64,000 nt of DNA from Intestinicryptomonas porci (GCF_033971905.1 NZ_JALBUT010000004.1:170922-234921), one strand, 5' to 3'; counted from the stretch's first letter, positions 1 to 8,136 are shown. The notes: generated by a model from the sequence alone, not told the origin. Program-made: numbers and translations.

Positions 1-11
1 TTATCTTAAAG

Positions 12-43
12 AAAAACCGCAGTTTATGTAAAGAATAAACTGC
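12..43 (-). terminator. terminator of the lipocalin gene
   Basis: A 9-bp stem (19-27 with 35-43) and 7-nt loop are followed on the minus strand by a T-rich tract. It lies just past the stop of the minus-strand lipocalin gene. Confidence 0.6.
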
Positions 44-69
44 TTGGCAAATATCGCGGCAATTCTGTT

Positions 70-609
70 TTATTTCGGGATTAAATCTTTGTTAAACAAA
101 AGCTTGGAAACGTCGTAATTTCGTTCTTTTGCAAGGTTTATGATTTTGTTGAGAGTTTCGGCGTCCATTTGCGGAATTCTCGAAAGTATCCACAAGTACT
201 TTTTGCCGTTTCCGCCAACTAATGCCCATTGGTAGTCTTCATCCAATTCCAAAATGAAATAATTGGCGTAAAACGGTCTGAAAAAACTAATTCTAAGCTT
301 TGAAAAATCTTTTGGGTCCGGAGCATAGCCTCTGGCGGAAGCCGAAACCTTGCGCCCGTTTTTGTCGGTTGCGGAATTTATTATAAAAACAGTGCCGTCG
401 CGGTTTAATTTGTAAAACGCCTGCGAATTGTATTTGCCGCGCTGAAACGAAGTGTCCAATCGGGCGATTTCATGCCATGTACCCATATATTTGTTTATGT
501 CAACATTTCGGGCGGTCTTTACATTTGAAAACATTCCTCTGCATGCGAATACGAGAGCCGCAACGCACGCCAAAAGCATAATGATTATCAAAATAATGTT
601 CGCTTCCAC
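70..609 (-). CDS. Blc-type bacterial lipocalin, envelope-anchored
   Basis: This 179-residue protein matches bacterial lipocalins of the Blc/apolipoprotein D type in length and layout. Residues 5-23 are a hydrophobic N-terminal segment ending at Cys23; the preceding V-F-A is a poor lipobox, so it may be a lipoprotein or simply membrane anchored. The lipocalin signature G-x-W follows at 43-45 (YMGTWHEIARLD), and the closing motif YLWILSRIP carries the conserved arginine. Family members bind lipids or other hydrophobic ligands in the periplasm or outer membrane; the ligand here is unknown. It is transcribed divergently from the DUF2157 gene, 58 bp away, and ends in its own hairpin. Confidence 0.85.
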   Translation of the reverse strand: MEANIILIIIMLLACVAALVFACRGMFSNVKTARNVDINKYMGTWHEIARLDTSFQRGKYNSQAFYKLNRDGTVFIINSATDKNGRKVSASARGYAPDPKDFSKLRISFFRPFYANYFILELDEDYQWALVGGNGKKYLWILSRIPQMDAETLNKIINLAKERNYDVSKLLFNKDLIPK

Positions 610-667
610 AATTATTTATTCGGCATTTTTATTGACGCGTAAAAAAATAATATGCTAAAAATAAATT

Positions 668-1975
668 ATGAGTAATTTTGAAAAACGCCTGCTTGACAAA
701 TTGCCCGAATATTACGATGCAGGGCTCATTGACACATTCTCGGAACAGCGTTTGAGGAGCTATTTGAGCGAAAAATCAGCAGCTTCGGGGAAATTTTTTA
801 CCACTCTTTCAATTTACATTCTTGCGGCCGCGGTCGCGATTTTGGGGGTATTTTTGCTTTTGCAATATAACTGGGAAAATTTCCAAGACGTTACAAAACT
901 TGTTATCGGCTTTATCCCTCTTCTTTTTTCTGCGGTTTTCGGAATTTTGTATTTTGCAAAATTTTTTAAGAATGCGCTATTTGCCGACATTGCCGCGATT
1001 TTAAACCTCCTCGGGGTAATAGCGGCAGTTCTTATAACAAACGACGTGTTTTATCTTTACGGAAGCGAATATCATGCGTGGGCGACCATAATTTTAACAG
1101 CCTTGCCGATTCCCTTTATTTTCAGGTCTTCGCTTTCCGCGCTGTTTTTAATTATTTTGACGCTTTCTAATTCCCATTTTGAAACTGCTGAAATTCAAAA
1201 TCTCTTTTGTTTTACAAACGTAATATTGGCGTTTTTTATTTATAAAAAATCATATGACGACACGAGGGCTGTAAATTTTGTTTCGTACATTTTATTGTGC
1301 CTAATTTTGCCATTCATATTTTTTGTTTCCGACATTTTTTCAGCGTTTGTAAATGACGCAACATTTTTTGCGTTGGGAGCCGCAATTCCGCTTTTAAAAT
1401 TTGCAAAGCAAAAAGAGATTAAAGATGTTTTCCCGATATGTTTTTCGTGGATTTGGATTATAGCGTTTGTATATATATTTTATTGCGGAAGCGTATATTT
1501 TAACACAACGCTTTCCATACGCGCTTTTTTTGAAAGCTTAAAAGAAATGCATAATTTGAACTTTCTGGCAATAGGAAGTTTTTATGCGGCAAATTTCTAT
1601 TTCGTTTGCAAATTTTTCAAGTCGCTTTTCGACAAGGAAACAAACAAAGCTTATGTAGTACTCTCCGCCGTTGGCTTTTTCCCGATATTTCTTCTTAGCA
1701 CAATGGAAGAAAAAGTTGACATAAATACGGTACAAAATTTTATTTGCGCCTATGTGTTTTTAAGCGCGTTTGCATTCGTCCTTTCTGCAATAAGGCGCAA
1801 GAGTTTCGTACTTTTAAACTGCGGGTCTTTGCTTGTTGTGGTTTGGGCAGTTTCAAAGTTTTTTAGCGATAATTTGGATTCTCTTTCTGTGTCAAAGTCG
1901 CTGCTTATTGCAGGACTAATCATTGCCGCTTTAAATTTTAGTTTAAGCAAGCTCTTAAAAAACATCGGGGAATAA
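668..1975 (+). CDS. DUF2157 multi-pass membrane protein
   Basis: The 435-residue protein has a soluble N-terminal stretch of about 45 residues (LPEYYDAGLIDTFSEQRLRSYL) and then a long run of hydrophobic helices, roughly ten or more. The N-terminus followed by ILAAAVAILGVFLLLQYNWE is characteristic of DUF2157 proteins, whose function is unknown. The start ATG has no Shine-Dalgarno sequence. The next gene begins 4 bp after its stop, so the two are almost certainly one operon; in many bacteria DUF2157 is followed by a GDYXXLXY-type protein, which fits here. Confidence 0.8.
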   Translation: MSNFEKRLLDKLPEYYDAGLIDTFSEQRLRSYLSEKSAASGKFFTTLSIYILAAAVAILGVFLLLQYNWENFQDVTKLVIGFIPLLFSAVFGILYFAKFFKNALFADIAAILNLLGVIAAVLITNDVFYLYGSEYHAWATIILTALPIPFIFRSSLSALFLIILTLSNSHFETAEIQNLFCFTNVILAFFIYKKSYDDTRAVNFVSYILLCLILPFIFFVSDIFSAFVNDATFFALGAAIPLLKFAKQKEIKDVFPICFSWIWIIAFVYIFYCGSVYFNTTLSIRAFFESLKEMHNLNFLAIGSFYAANFYFVCKFFKSLFDKETNKAYVVLSAVGFFPIFLLSTMEEKVDINTVQNFICAYVFLSAFAFVLSAIRRKSFVLLNCGSLLVVVWAVSKFFSDNLDSLSVSKSLLIAGLIIAALNFSLSKLLKNIGE

Positions 1976-1979
1976 TGCT

Positions 1980-2405
1980 ATGAAAAAAATACCGCTTTTA
2001 ATTTTATTTATAGTTGTAATTCTAATACAAGCTTCTCTTCCCTTAAACACAATAACAAGCCAGTACATTACAAGAAAATACGGAGTAGAAGTGCTTGAAG
2101 ATATTAAAACGGGCAACAATCGAATATACAATGATGAACACTATATTAAATTTGGCAAAAATGAAAAGATTTTCCTAAAAAAGGAAGTTGCAGAAATCTT
2201 AAAAGATAGGAATGTCAACCTAAAGACACATAGTATAAAATTAAAAGTCAAAACTTTGGGAGAAAAAAGAAGCATTGAAGATTTGATAATAGAAGGCATT
2301 GCCTTGAAAAATCCGTCAAAAGAAGATTTGGAACTTCTAAAAACCAGACTTTCAAAACAATCCGAAAGCGCACAAAAAAACAGTGATGAAATTTCGGAAA
2401 AGTAA
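1980..2405 (+). CDS. small membrane-anchored partner of DUF2157, GDYXXLXY-like
   Basis: This 141-residue protein has one N-terminal hydrophobic segment (about residues 4-22) that could be an uncleaved signal or anchor, then a charged soluble domain and a Lys/Glu/Ser-rich tail. It follows the DUF2157 gene by 4 bp. The stretch from HYIKFGKNEKIFL to DLIIEGIALKNP resembles the C-terminal half of GDYXXLXY proteins, the usual partners of DUF2157, but the family-defining GDYxxLxY motif is absent. The family assignment is therefore an inference from position and weak similarity. A bidirectional terminator follows directly. Confidence 0.6.
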   Translation: MKKIPLLILFIVVILIQASLPLNTITSQYITRKYGVEVLEDIKTGNNRIYNDEHYIKFGKNEKIFLKKEVAEILKDRNVNLKTHSIKLKVKTLGEKRSIEDLIIEGIALKNPSKEDLELLKTRLSKQSESAQKNSDEISEK

Positions 2406-2421
2406 TACAGTTTTGCCATGC

Positions 2422-2454
2422 AAAAAAAACCGCAGCGTTTAAACTGCGGTTTTT
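2422..2454. terminator. bidirectional terminator
   Basis: Stem CCGCAG (2430-2435) pairs with CTGCGG (2444-2449), flanked by an A run on the left and a T run on the right. It separates the converging DUF2157 operon and lpxC/fabZ-lpxA operon and can serve both. Confidence 0.8.
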
Positions 2455-2460
2455 ATTTTA

Positions 2461-3237
2461 TTAAAAACCTCTCTGGCTCGGCTCTTTTGCAAACGCTATT
2501 ATCGACTTTAAAACTCTCGAAGTTTGAGCTTGCGGGTGCTCTTCCAATGCCGCAATAGCGTGCTTGCGCGAAAGCCCCCTCTTGTAAATCGTTTTAAAAG
2601 CGTAAAAAGCGAGATTTATTTCTTCTTCCGAAAAATTATTGCGCTGCATGTTCAGCTTGTTTATGGAACATGGAACTGCGGGGAAGCCGTCCGACATCAT
2701 AAATGGAGGTATGTCTTTCGAGCCCTTAGAGCAACCGCCAAGCATCGAATATTCTCCGACTCTCGAAAACTGGTGAAGCCCCGCATTCCAGCCTATAACC
2801 GCGTGGTCGTCAACTCTGACGTGCCCGCCGAGAGCCGTATGCGCGCTCATAATCACGAAATTACCCACAACACAGTCATGCGCAACATGGCTGTAAGCGA
2901 TGAAAAGATTGTTATTGCCAATTGTGGTAAAAGTGTTGTCGGCAGTGGCAAGATGCGCGGTCGTGTATTCCCTGAATACGTTGTTATCTCCTATTACAAG
3001 CCCCGTTTTTCCGCCTTTATATTTAAGGTCGTTTGTCTTGCCCCCGATGAAGGCATACGGAAAAACCTGGTTGTTTTTGCCCATTTTCGTAAACCCGTCA
3101 ACGGTGGCATGGTGCGCAATAATTGTGCCCGCTCCCAGCTCCACTTCCGAGCCTATATAGGCGTACGCTCCAATTTCGACATCGTCTGCGAGTTTTGCTC
3201 CGTCCTCAATGATTGCAGTTGGATGAATTTTCGGCAT
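2461..3237 (-). CDS. lpxA: UDP-N-acetylglucosamine acyltransferase
   Basis: LpxA transfers a 3-hydroxyacyl chain from acyl-ACP to UDP-GlcNAc, the first step of lipid A synthesis in the cytoplasm. The 258-residue length is normal. The N-terminal two thirds is a left-handed parallel beta helix of hexapeptide repeats (for example VEIGAYAYIGSEVELGAG), and the catalytic histidine is His120 in SHVAHDC, matching His125 of the E. coli enzyme. The C-terminal helical part contains NKLNMQR and a charged tail. It lies 14 bp downstream of lpxC/fabZ, so the first two lipid A enzymes are co-expressed. Confidence 0.95.
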   Translation of the reverse strand: MPKIHPTAIIEDGAKLADDVEIGAYAYIGSEVELGAGTIIAHHATVDGFTKMGKNNQVFPYAFIGGKTNDLKYKGGKTGLVIGDNNVFREYTTAHLATADNTFTTIGNNNLFIAYSHVAHDCVVGNFVIMSAHTALGGHVRVDDHAVIGWNAGLHQFSRVGEYSMLGGCSKGSKDIPPFMMSDGFPAVPCSINKLNMQRNNFSEEEINLAFYAFKTIYKRGLSRKHAIAALEEHPQAQTSRVLKSIIAFAKEPSQRGF

Positions 3238-3251
3238 ATTTTTAAGTTAAA

Positions 3252-4583
3252 TTAGTACGCGCTTGCGGAATCCACGAGGGTAAACATCAATGTCGCCGAG
3301 CTTACGGGCTTGCCGCCAACTTTGCATACGGCTTCCGCCGTGGCGATTTTGTTGTTTTTCACTTGCATAATTTTCGCCTCGATTTCGAGTTGGTCTCCGG
3401 GAATTACGGGTTTTCTGAATTTCACCTTGTCCGCGCTCATAAAGAATGCGATTTTCCCTTCCGCGGATACCCTGCGGAACATCAGAATGCCCGCCGCCTG
3501 CGCCATTGCTTCGAGTTGCAAGACGCCCGGCATTACGGGATTTCCGGGGAAGTGCCCCTGAAAGAACGGCTCGTTTATCGTTACGTTTTTAATCGCAGTG
3601 ATTTCGTCTTCGCCCCTTACGTCTATTATGCGGTCTATCATTATGAATGGATAGCGATGCGGCATAAGGTCGATTATTCTGCGGATGTCCAAAAAGTTTT
3701 CAGTAAAAATTTTGGTCTGCGGCAAAGCTTCTTTTTTTTTCGGAGAGGCTTCCGCGTCTTTCATCTGCTCAAAGATTTTAGATGTAAGCTTTGCGTTGAA
3801 AGCGTGCCCGGGGCGGATTGCAATGATGTGCGCCTTCAAGCGGACGCCGAGAAGCGATATGTCGCCCAAAATGTCCAAAATCTTGTGGCGCACAAATTCG
3901 TCCTGATAGCGCAAAGGCTCTTTTGAAAGTATTTTGTCGCCTTTTATCACGATTGCGGAATCCAAACTTCCGCCCTGTATTTTCCCCATTTTAAGAAGAG
4001 CCTCTATGTCTTCGTAAACAGTGAAAGTGCGGGCGGGAGCGATGCCACTTGCATAGGTTTCGGCGTCAATGTCGAGAGAAAGGTGCTGTGTGTGAATTCC
4101 GCGGTCGTCTGCGGAAGTGCAGGTAATTTTAAGACCGTCGTAAGGAAGAGCTATTATCGAACGGTTGCCTTCGCTTATGGAAAGGGGCGATTTGAGTTCG
4201 TAATACTTTCTTTCGGCGTCCTGCTCGACAGGCTCTGCCTGTAAAATCAAATTGACGAACAATTTTGAAGATCCGTCCAAAATCGGAGGCTCGGCGGCGT
4301 TCATTTCGACATAAACATTGTCGATATCCATGCTCCAAAGGGCAGACATTACATGTTCTATCGTATGGAGCTTGACGTGCCCCTGCGCTATGCTCGTGTT
4401 GCGTACGAGGTCGTCAACAAGCTCTATCGACGGCTTTATTTCGGGCTTGCCGTAAATATCCGTGCGCCTGAAAACTATGCCTGTGTTCGCGGGCGCGGGT
4501 TTTAGCGTGAGCGTTACATTGGCGGCAGTGTGCAATGACGTGCCGCTTATGCTTACTTCCCTTAAAATAGTTCTTTGCTTCAT
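3252..4583 (-). CDS. bifunctional LpxC deacetylase / FabZ dehydratase fusion
   Basis: Two enzymes are joined in 443 residues. Residues 1 to about 280 are LpxC, the zinc UDP-3-O-acyl-GlcNAc deacetylase and committed step of lipid A synthesis: the zinc ligands are His77, His233 and Asp237, Glu76 is the likely base, and His260 corresponds to His265 of E. coli. Residues about 297-443 are FabZ, the (3R)-hydroxyacyl-ACP dehydratase of fatty acid synthesis, with catalytic His344 (QGHFPGNP) and Glu358 (LEAMAQAAG). A lysine/alanine-rich linker (about 276-292) joins them. This fusion is known from Bacteroidota and some other Gram-negative phyla. It places two enzymes that compete for hydroxyacyl-ACP in one chain; lpxA follows. 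Confidence 0.95.
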   Translation of the reverse strand: MKQRTILREVSISGTSLHTAANVTLTLKPAPANTGIVFRRTDIYGKPEIKPSIELVDDLVRNTSIAQGHVKLHTIEHVMSALWSMDIDNVYVEMNAAEPPILDGSSKLFVNLILQAEPVEQDAERKYYELKSPLSISEGNRSIIALPYDGLKITCTSADDRGIHTQHLSLDIDAETYASGIAPARTFTVYEDIEALLKMGKIQGGSLDSAIVIKGDKILSKEPLRYQDEFVRHKILDILGDISLLGVRLKAHIIAIRPGHAFNAKLTSKIFEQMKDAEASPKKKEALPQTKIFTENFLDIRRIIDLMPHRYPFIMIDRIIDVRGEDEITAIKNVTINEPFFQGHFPGNPVMPGVLQLEAMAQAAGILMFRRVSAEGKIAFFMSADKVKFRKPVIPGDQLEIEAKIMQVKNNKIATAEAVCKVGGKPVSSATLMFTLVDSASAY

Positions 4584-4768
4584 TATTAAAAATTTAAATT
4601 AAAACGTATAAATTTATTTCGTAAAGCTTTTTGTGTCCGATATATTTATAAAAAGTCGATTTTTTTTGCGACAATATTTCCCCCCGCGGGTAAAAATGGC
4701 ACATAAAAGAAAAAATCGGGTACTTGGAAAATTTCAATTAGAAACTTATTATAAGCAATTTAAGAAAT

Positions 4769-4784
4769 TGGCACAAAAAGTGCT
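4769..4784 (+). promoter_or_regulatory. sigma-54-like -24/-12 promoter before clpB
   Basis: The sequence TGGCACAAAAAGTGCT matches the sigma-54 consensus: GG and GC dinucleotides 10 bp apart, with the whole TGGCAC block intact. The expected start of transcription is near 4795, only about 5 nt before the clpB ATG, so the transcript would have almost no leader. The same bases form a small inverted repeat (GCAC..GTGC). No activator-binding site was recognised. Confidence 0.4.
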
Positions 4785-4799
4785 TAATATAAAAAACAT

Positions 4800-7355
4800 A
4801 TGAACAGCGAAAAATTAACCGAAAAAACCATAGAAGCGATAAACGCCGCGCGCAACCTTGCGCAGTTGAACGCAAACAGCGAGCTTAACTGCATACATTT
4901 GCTTTCAGCCCTCGTTTCTCAAAAAGACGGCGTCGTGGGCGCGCTTTTGGACAAAACTTACGGCTTGAAGTCCTCAATCGAGATGGGGCTTTCGAGACTC
5001 GTAAAAGCCCTTCCCTCTGTAAAGGGGGCAAGTGGCGAAGTTTATTTAAGCCCGTCATTTTCTTCGGCGATGGCCCGTGCAGAGGCAATCGCAAATTCGA
5101 TGAAAGACGAGTTTGTTTCAACCGAACACCTTTATCTTGCAATTTTGGAAAAGCCTGAACCCTCCGAGCTTGCAAACCTCTTGAAGGCAAACCAAATTTC
5201 TTACGACGGCGCGCTAAGCCAAATCAAGGAAATGCGCGGAACAAGCCGCGTCACAAGCAAAACGCCCGAAGCCACTTACGAAGTCCTTGAAAAGTACGGC
5301 TCCGACTTGGTTCAACTAGCAAAAGACGGCAAGCTCGACCCCGTAATCGGCAGGGACGACGAAATCCGCCGCGTCGTACGCATACTTTCGAGAAAGACAA
5401 AGAATAACCCCGTTTTAATCGGCGAGCCGGGCGTCGGTAAAACCGCGATTGCCGAAGGGTTGGCCCAGAGAATAGTGCGCCAGGACGTCCCCGAAAATTT
5501 GAGGGACAAGACGATTTTTGCACTCGACATGGGCTCACTCATCGCGGGCGCGAAATACAGGGGCGAATTTGAGGAAAGACTGAAAGCCGTATTAAACAAG
5601 ATAAAGGAAAGCAACGGAAAAATAATCCTTTTCATCGACGAGCTGCACACAATCGTGGGCGCAGGTAAAACGGAAGGCTCTTTGGACGCTTCGAATATGT
5701 TAAAGCCGATGCTCGCGAGGGGCGAACTGCGTTGTATAGGCGCAACCACCCTTGACGAGTACCGCCAGTACATAGAAAAAGACGCGGCGTTGGAACGCAG
5801 ATTTCAAAGTGTGTTCGTGCCTGAGCCGAGTGTTGAAATCACAATTGCCATTTTGCGCGGCATAAAAGAAAGGCTCGAAACCTACCACGGCGTACAAATT
5901 CTCGACAAGGCTCTTGTCGAAGCTTCCGTTTTGTCGGACAGGTACATTTCGGGCAGACAGCTTCCCGACAAGGCAATCGACTTGGTTGACGAAGCTTGCG
6001 CGAGAATTAAAACCCAAATGAACTCGATGCCCGCCGAACTCGACGACATGCTCCGCCAAGTCATGCAGCTTGAAATCGAAGAAGCCGCGCTTTTGGGCGA
6101 AAAGAACGACGCCGACAAGTCCCGATTGGAGGAACTGCGCAAAACCCTCGCCGACTTGCGCGAAAAGTCTTCCGCATTGAAGGCGAGATGGGAAGAAGAA
6201 AAGAATACGGCAAATCTGGCGGGCAAACTCCGCGAACAGCTGGAACAGGCAAACATCAGAATGGCGAAAGCCGAACGCGACTATGACCTGACAACTGCCG
6301 CTGAAATCAAGTACGGCGAAATTCCTAAACTAGAAGCAGAACTTAAAAAAGCCGAAAAAAAGGCTAAAAAGGACGACAAGCTCGTAAAAGAAAACGTCGG
6401 CCCCGAAGAAATTGCGGACGTCGTAAGCGAATGGACGGGCATTCCCGTAAACAAGCTTGTGGAAAGCGAACGCGAAAAGATTTTGCATCTTCCCGAACTT
6501 CTGCATAAGCGCGTCATCGGACAGGACGAAGCCATAAAAAGTGTCTCAAACGCCATACTCCGCTCTCGCGCGGGTATAAAAGACCCGAAAAGACCTACGG
6601 GAACTTTCATGTTCTTAGGACCCACGGGCGTCGGCAAAACGGAGCTTGCAAAAGCCCTCGCCTCAACTTTGTTCGACAGCGAAGAAAACATCGTGAGAAT
6701 TGACATGAGCGAGTACATGGAAAAGCATTCCGTCTCGCGTTTGATTGGTGCGCCCCCGGGATACGTCGGCTTTGAACAAGGCGGGCAGCTGACCGAGGCA
6801 GTCCGCCGCCGCCCCTACTCCGTCGTGCTTTTCGACGAAATAGAAAAGGCGCACCCCGATGTCCTCAACACGCTTTTGCAGGTTATGGACGACGGCATTT
6901 TGACAGATTCCCAAGGCAGGAGGGTCGATTTCAAAAACACGGTCATAATAATGACTTCGAATATCGGGGCGCGTTTCATAACAGATGCCAAAATCGAAAA
7001 AGACGGATCGCTTAACCGCGCGTCTTCCGAAGCCGTAACAAGCGAACTTCGCGGATACTTCAAGCCGGAATTCCTAAACAGAATAGACGACATCATAATC
7101 TTCAAGGCCTTGACGCAGGACCAAATCGAATCAATCGTAAAACTGCACATCGATATGCTGAACAAACGCCTTGCAAGGCAGAAGATTACGATAGAAGTAA
7201 CAAAGCCTACTCTCGACAATCTCGCAATCGAAGGCTACGATCCCGCCTACGGCGCGCGCCCGCTGCGCAGGCTGATTGACCAGAAGATTGAAACTCCGCT
7301 TGCACACGCAATTGTTTCAGGAGAAATAAAAGAAGGCGGCGTCTTTAAGGTTTAA
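4800..7355 (+). CDS. clpB: ClpB disaggregase (AAA+ chaperone)
   Basis: ClpB threads aggregated proteins through a hexameric ring, working with DnaK. Domain order over 851 residues: N-terminal Clp domain (1 to about 145), first AAA+ module with Walker A GEPGVGKTA near residue 207, coiled-coil middle domain (about 405-525), second AAA+ module with Walker A GPTGVGKTE near 606 and Walker B VVLFDEIEKAHPD, then the C-terminal D2-small domain ending shortly after YDPAYGARPLRR. Length is slightly below the usual 855-865. The start has no Shine-Dalgarno sequence, and no CIRCE-type heat shock operator was seen; a sigma-54-like site lies directly upstream. Confidence 0.97.
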   Translation: MNSEKLTEKTIEAINAARNLAQLNANSELNCIHLLSALVSQKDGVVGALLDKTYGLKSSIEMGLSRLVKALPSVKGASGEVYLSPSFSSAMARAEAIANSMKDEFVSTEHLYLAILEKPEPSELANLLKANQISYDGALSQIKEMRGTSRVTSKTPEATYEVLEKYGSDLVQLAKDGKLDPVIGRDDEIRRVVRILSRKTKNNPVLIGEPGVGKTAIAEGLAQRIVRQDVPENLRDKTIFALDMGSLIAGAKYRGEFEERLKAVLNKIKESNGKIILFIDELHTIVGAGKTEGSLDASNMLKPMLARGELRCIGATTLDEYRQYIEKDAALERRFQSVFVPEPSVEITIAILRGIKERLETYHGVQILDKALVEASVLSDRYISGRQLPDKAIDLVDEACARIKTQMNSMPAELDDMLRQVMQLEIEEAALLGEKNDADKSRLEELRKTLADLREKSSALKARWEEEKNTANLAGKLREQLEQANIRMAKAERDYDLTTAAEIKYGEIPKLEAELKKAEKKAKKDDKLVKENVGPEEIADVVSEWTGIPVNKLVESEREKILHLPELLHKRVIGQDEAIKSVSNAILRSRAGIKDPKRPTGTFMFLGPTGVGKTELAKALASTLFDSEENIVRIDMSEYMEKHSVSRLIGAPPGYVGFEQGGQLTEAVRRRPYSVVLFDEIEKAHPDVLNTLLQVMDDGILTDSQGRRVDFKNTVIIMTSNIGARFITDAKIEKDGSLNRASSEAVTSELRGYFKPEFLNRIDDIIIFKALTQDQIESIVKLHIDMLNKRLARQKITIEVTKPTLDNLAIEGYDPAYGARPLRRLIDQKIETPLAHAIVSGEIKEGGVFKV

Positions 7356-7376
7356 ACTTAAATCCCAAAAACGGAA

Positions 7377-7411
7377 AGGCGGGGACAGCAAAAAGCAGTC
7401 CCCGCCTCGTT
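7377..7411 (+). terminator. terminator of clpB
   Basis: A 10-bp GC-rich stem (AGGCGGGGAC, 7377-7386, with GTCCCCGCCT, 7398-7407) is followed by CGTTTTATT, 22 bp after the clpB stop. Confidence 0.8.
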
Positions 7412-7431
7412 TTATTGACTATAAGAAGAAA

Positions 7432-7692
7432 TTATAAAAGCGAATAAAGGAGGTACAAGAAATAGAGTGTTGCCGCAGTGCCCATCAGCATTAAAAGTGA
7501 AATGTTAAGCCCCATTTTGTACGAGCCGTTGTTTTCGCTTTCGGAAGTATCGACTGCCGTAAAATTCAGCTTGTAAAATCTAAAACACAAGAACGCAAAA
7601 ATCACAACAAGGCTTGCGGAGACCAAAAATCCCTGCGAAAACACGACTTCCACAAAGAAATCCCAAAATCCGTATTCCGAGTATGAGTTCAT
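7432..7692 (-). CDS. small two-helix membrane protein, function unknown
   Basis: An 86-residue protein with two hydrophobic segments (about 17-38 and 62-85) separated by a short polar loop (TSESENNGSYKMG). No family was recognised. The start is supported by one of the few clear Shine-Dalgarno sequences in this window, AAGGAAAG ending 4 nt before the ATG. It sits downstream of a PEP-CTERM gene remnant on the same strand, separated from it by a hairpin. Confidence 0.6.
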   Translation of the reverse strand: MNSYSEYGFWDFFVEVVFSQGFLVSASLVVIFAFLCFRFYKLNFTAVDTSESENNGSYKMGLNISLLMLMGTAATLYFLYLLYSLL

Positions 7693-7711
7693 CTTTCTTT
7701 CCTTAGAAAGA

Positions 7712-7736
7712 GCCTTCGGGCTTTACACCCGAAGGC
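7712..7736 (-). terminator. hairpin terminator after the PEP-CTERM remnant
   Basis: A perfect 9-bp stem (GCCTTCGGG 7712-7720 with CCCGAAGGC 7728-7736) with a 7-nt loop. On the minus strand it is followed by a weak T-rich tract, suiting a terminator between the degraded PEP-CTERM gene and the small membrane protein gene. Confidence 0.55.
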
Positions 7737-7766
7737 CCCGTATCCTATTTTATACCTATAAAAAAT

Positions 7767-7954
7767 CTACTTTCTTCTGCGGTACGCCGCAAACGCAAGA
7801 GCAACCGCACCGAAAATTGCCGCGCAAGTAGATGGCTCAGCACTCCGCCTTGAACGCGGTAAGAGCTGCTTGCGCTGTTGGAGTCGAATTTAACATTGTC
7901 AAAGGTTGCGACATAAAGCTCCAAAGATATGCGTATTGTTAATACGGTTGTTTT
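7767..7954 (-). pseudogene. 3' remnant of a PEP-CTERM secreted protein gene, frameshifted
   Basis: Reading the minus strand, 7841-7767 encodes AEPSTCAAIFGAVALAF..YRRRK and a stop, a PEP-CTERM sorting tail nearly identical to that of the intact protein ending at 12029. Immediately upstream, 7954-7842 encodes a plausible secreted-protein stretch (VATFDNVKFDSNSASSSYR) in another frame, so one base appears lost at about 7841, just before the PEP motif. No start codon is present; a stop and the inverted repeat lie upstream. It is best read as a 5'-truncated and frameshifted gene. The intact tail would have been a target for exosortase and anchoring at the cell surface; no exosortase gene is in this window. 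Confidence 0.75.
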
Positions 7955-8088
7955 TTATAATATTTAATTTGTTGCTTAAAAGCCATTTATGTTATTTACA
8001 TTGGCAAATGAGGATTTTTCACAAACTAAAAAATCCTTCCCAAGCCTTTATTTTACAAATTTTTATTGACAACCGTATTAACAATACG
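7932..8088. repeat. 20-bp perfect inverted repeat around a 117-bp spacer
   Basis: CGTATTGTTAATACGGTTGT at 7932-7951 is the exact reverse complement of 8069-8088. The spacer is AT-rich with no convincing gene. The left arm overlaps the end of the PEP-CTERM remnant. No flanking direct repeat of the kind left by transposition was found, so paired regulator sites explain it better than a mobile element. No further copy was found in the window. Confidence 0.85.
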
Positions 8089-8091
8089 GTT
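8071..8091. promoter_or_regulatory. palindromic operator-like site
   Basis: Perfect dyad: AACCGTATT, a 3-nt centre AAC, then AATACGGTT. The left repeat arm (7930-7950) carries the same dyad with two mismatches. Half-site length and symmetry are typical of a dimeric repressor operator. The cognate regulator is not in the window. The spacing of about 140 bp between the two sites would allow DNA looping. Confidence 0.5.
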
Positions 8092-8136
8092 ACCAAAAAC
8101 CGCCAAATTCATTTAAACAGAAGGATGTGGTGCAAA

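Noticed and set aside
2524..3255. 243-codon frame antisense to lpxA
   Set aside because: Shadow of lpxA; no domain, and it would run through the lpxA-lpxC junction.
4584..4799. CIRCE or other heat-shock operator before clpB
   Set aside because: No TTAGCACTC-N9-GAGTGCTAA-type repeat; only the sigma-54-like element stands out.
7932..8088. MITE-type mobile element
   Set aside because: The 20-bp terminal repeats fit, but no target duplication flanks them, no second copy was found, and each arm is itself a dyad, favouring regulator sites.
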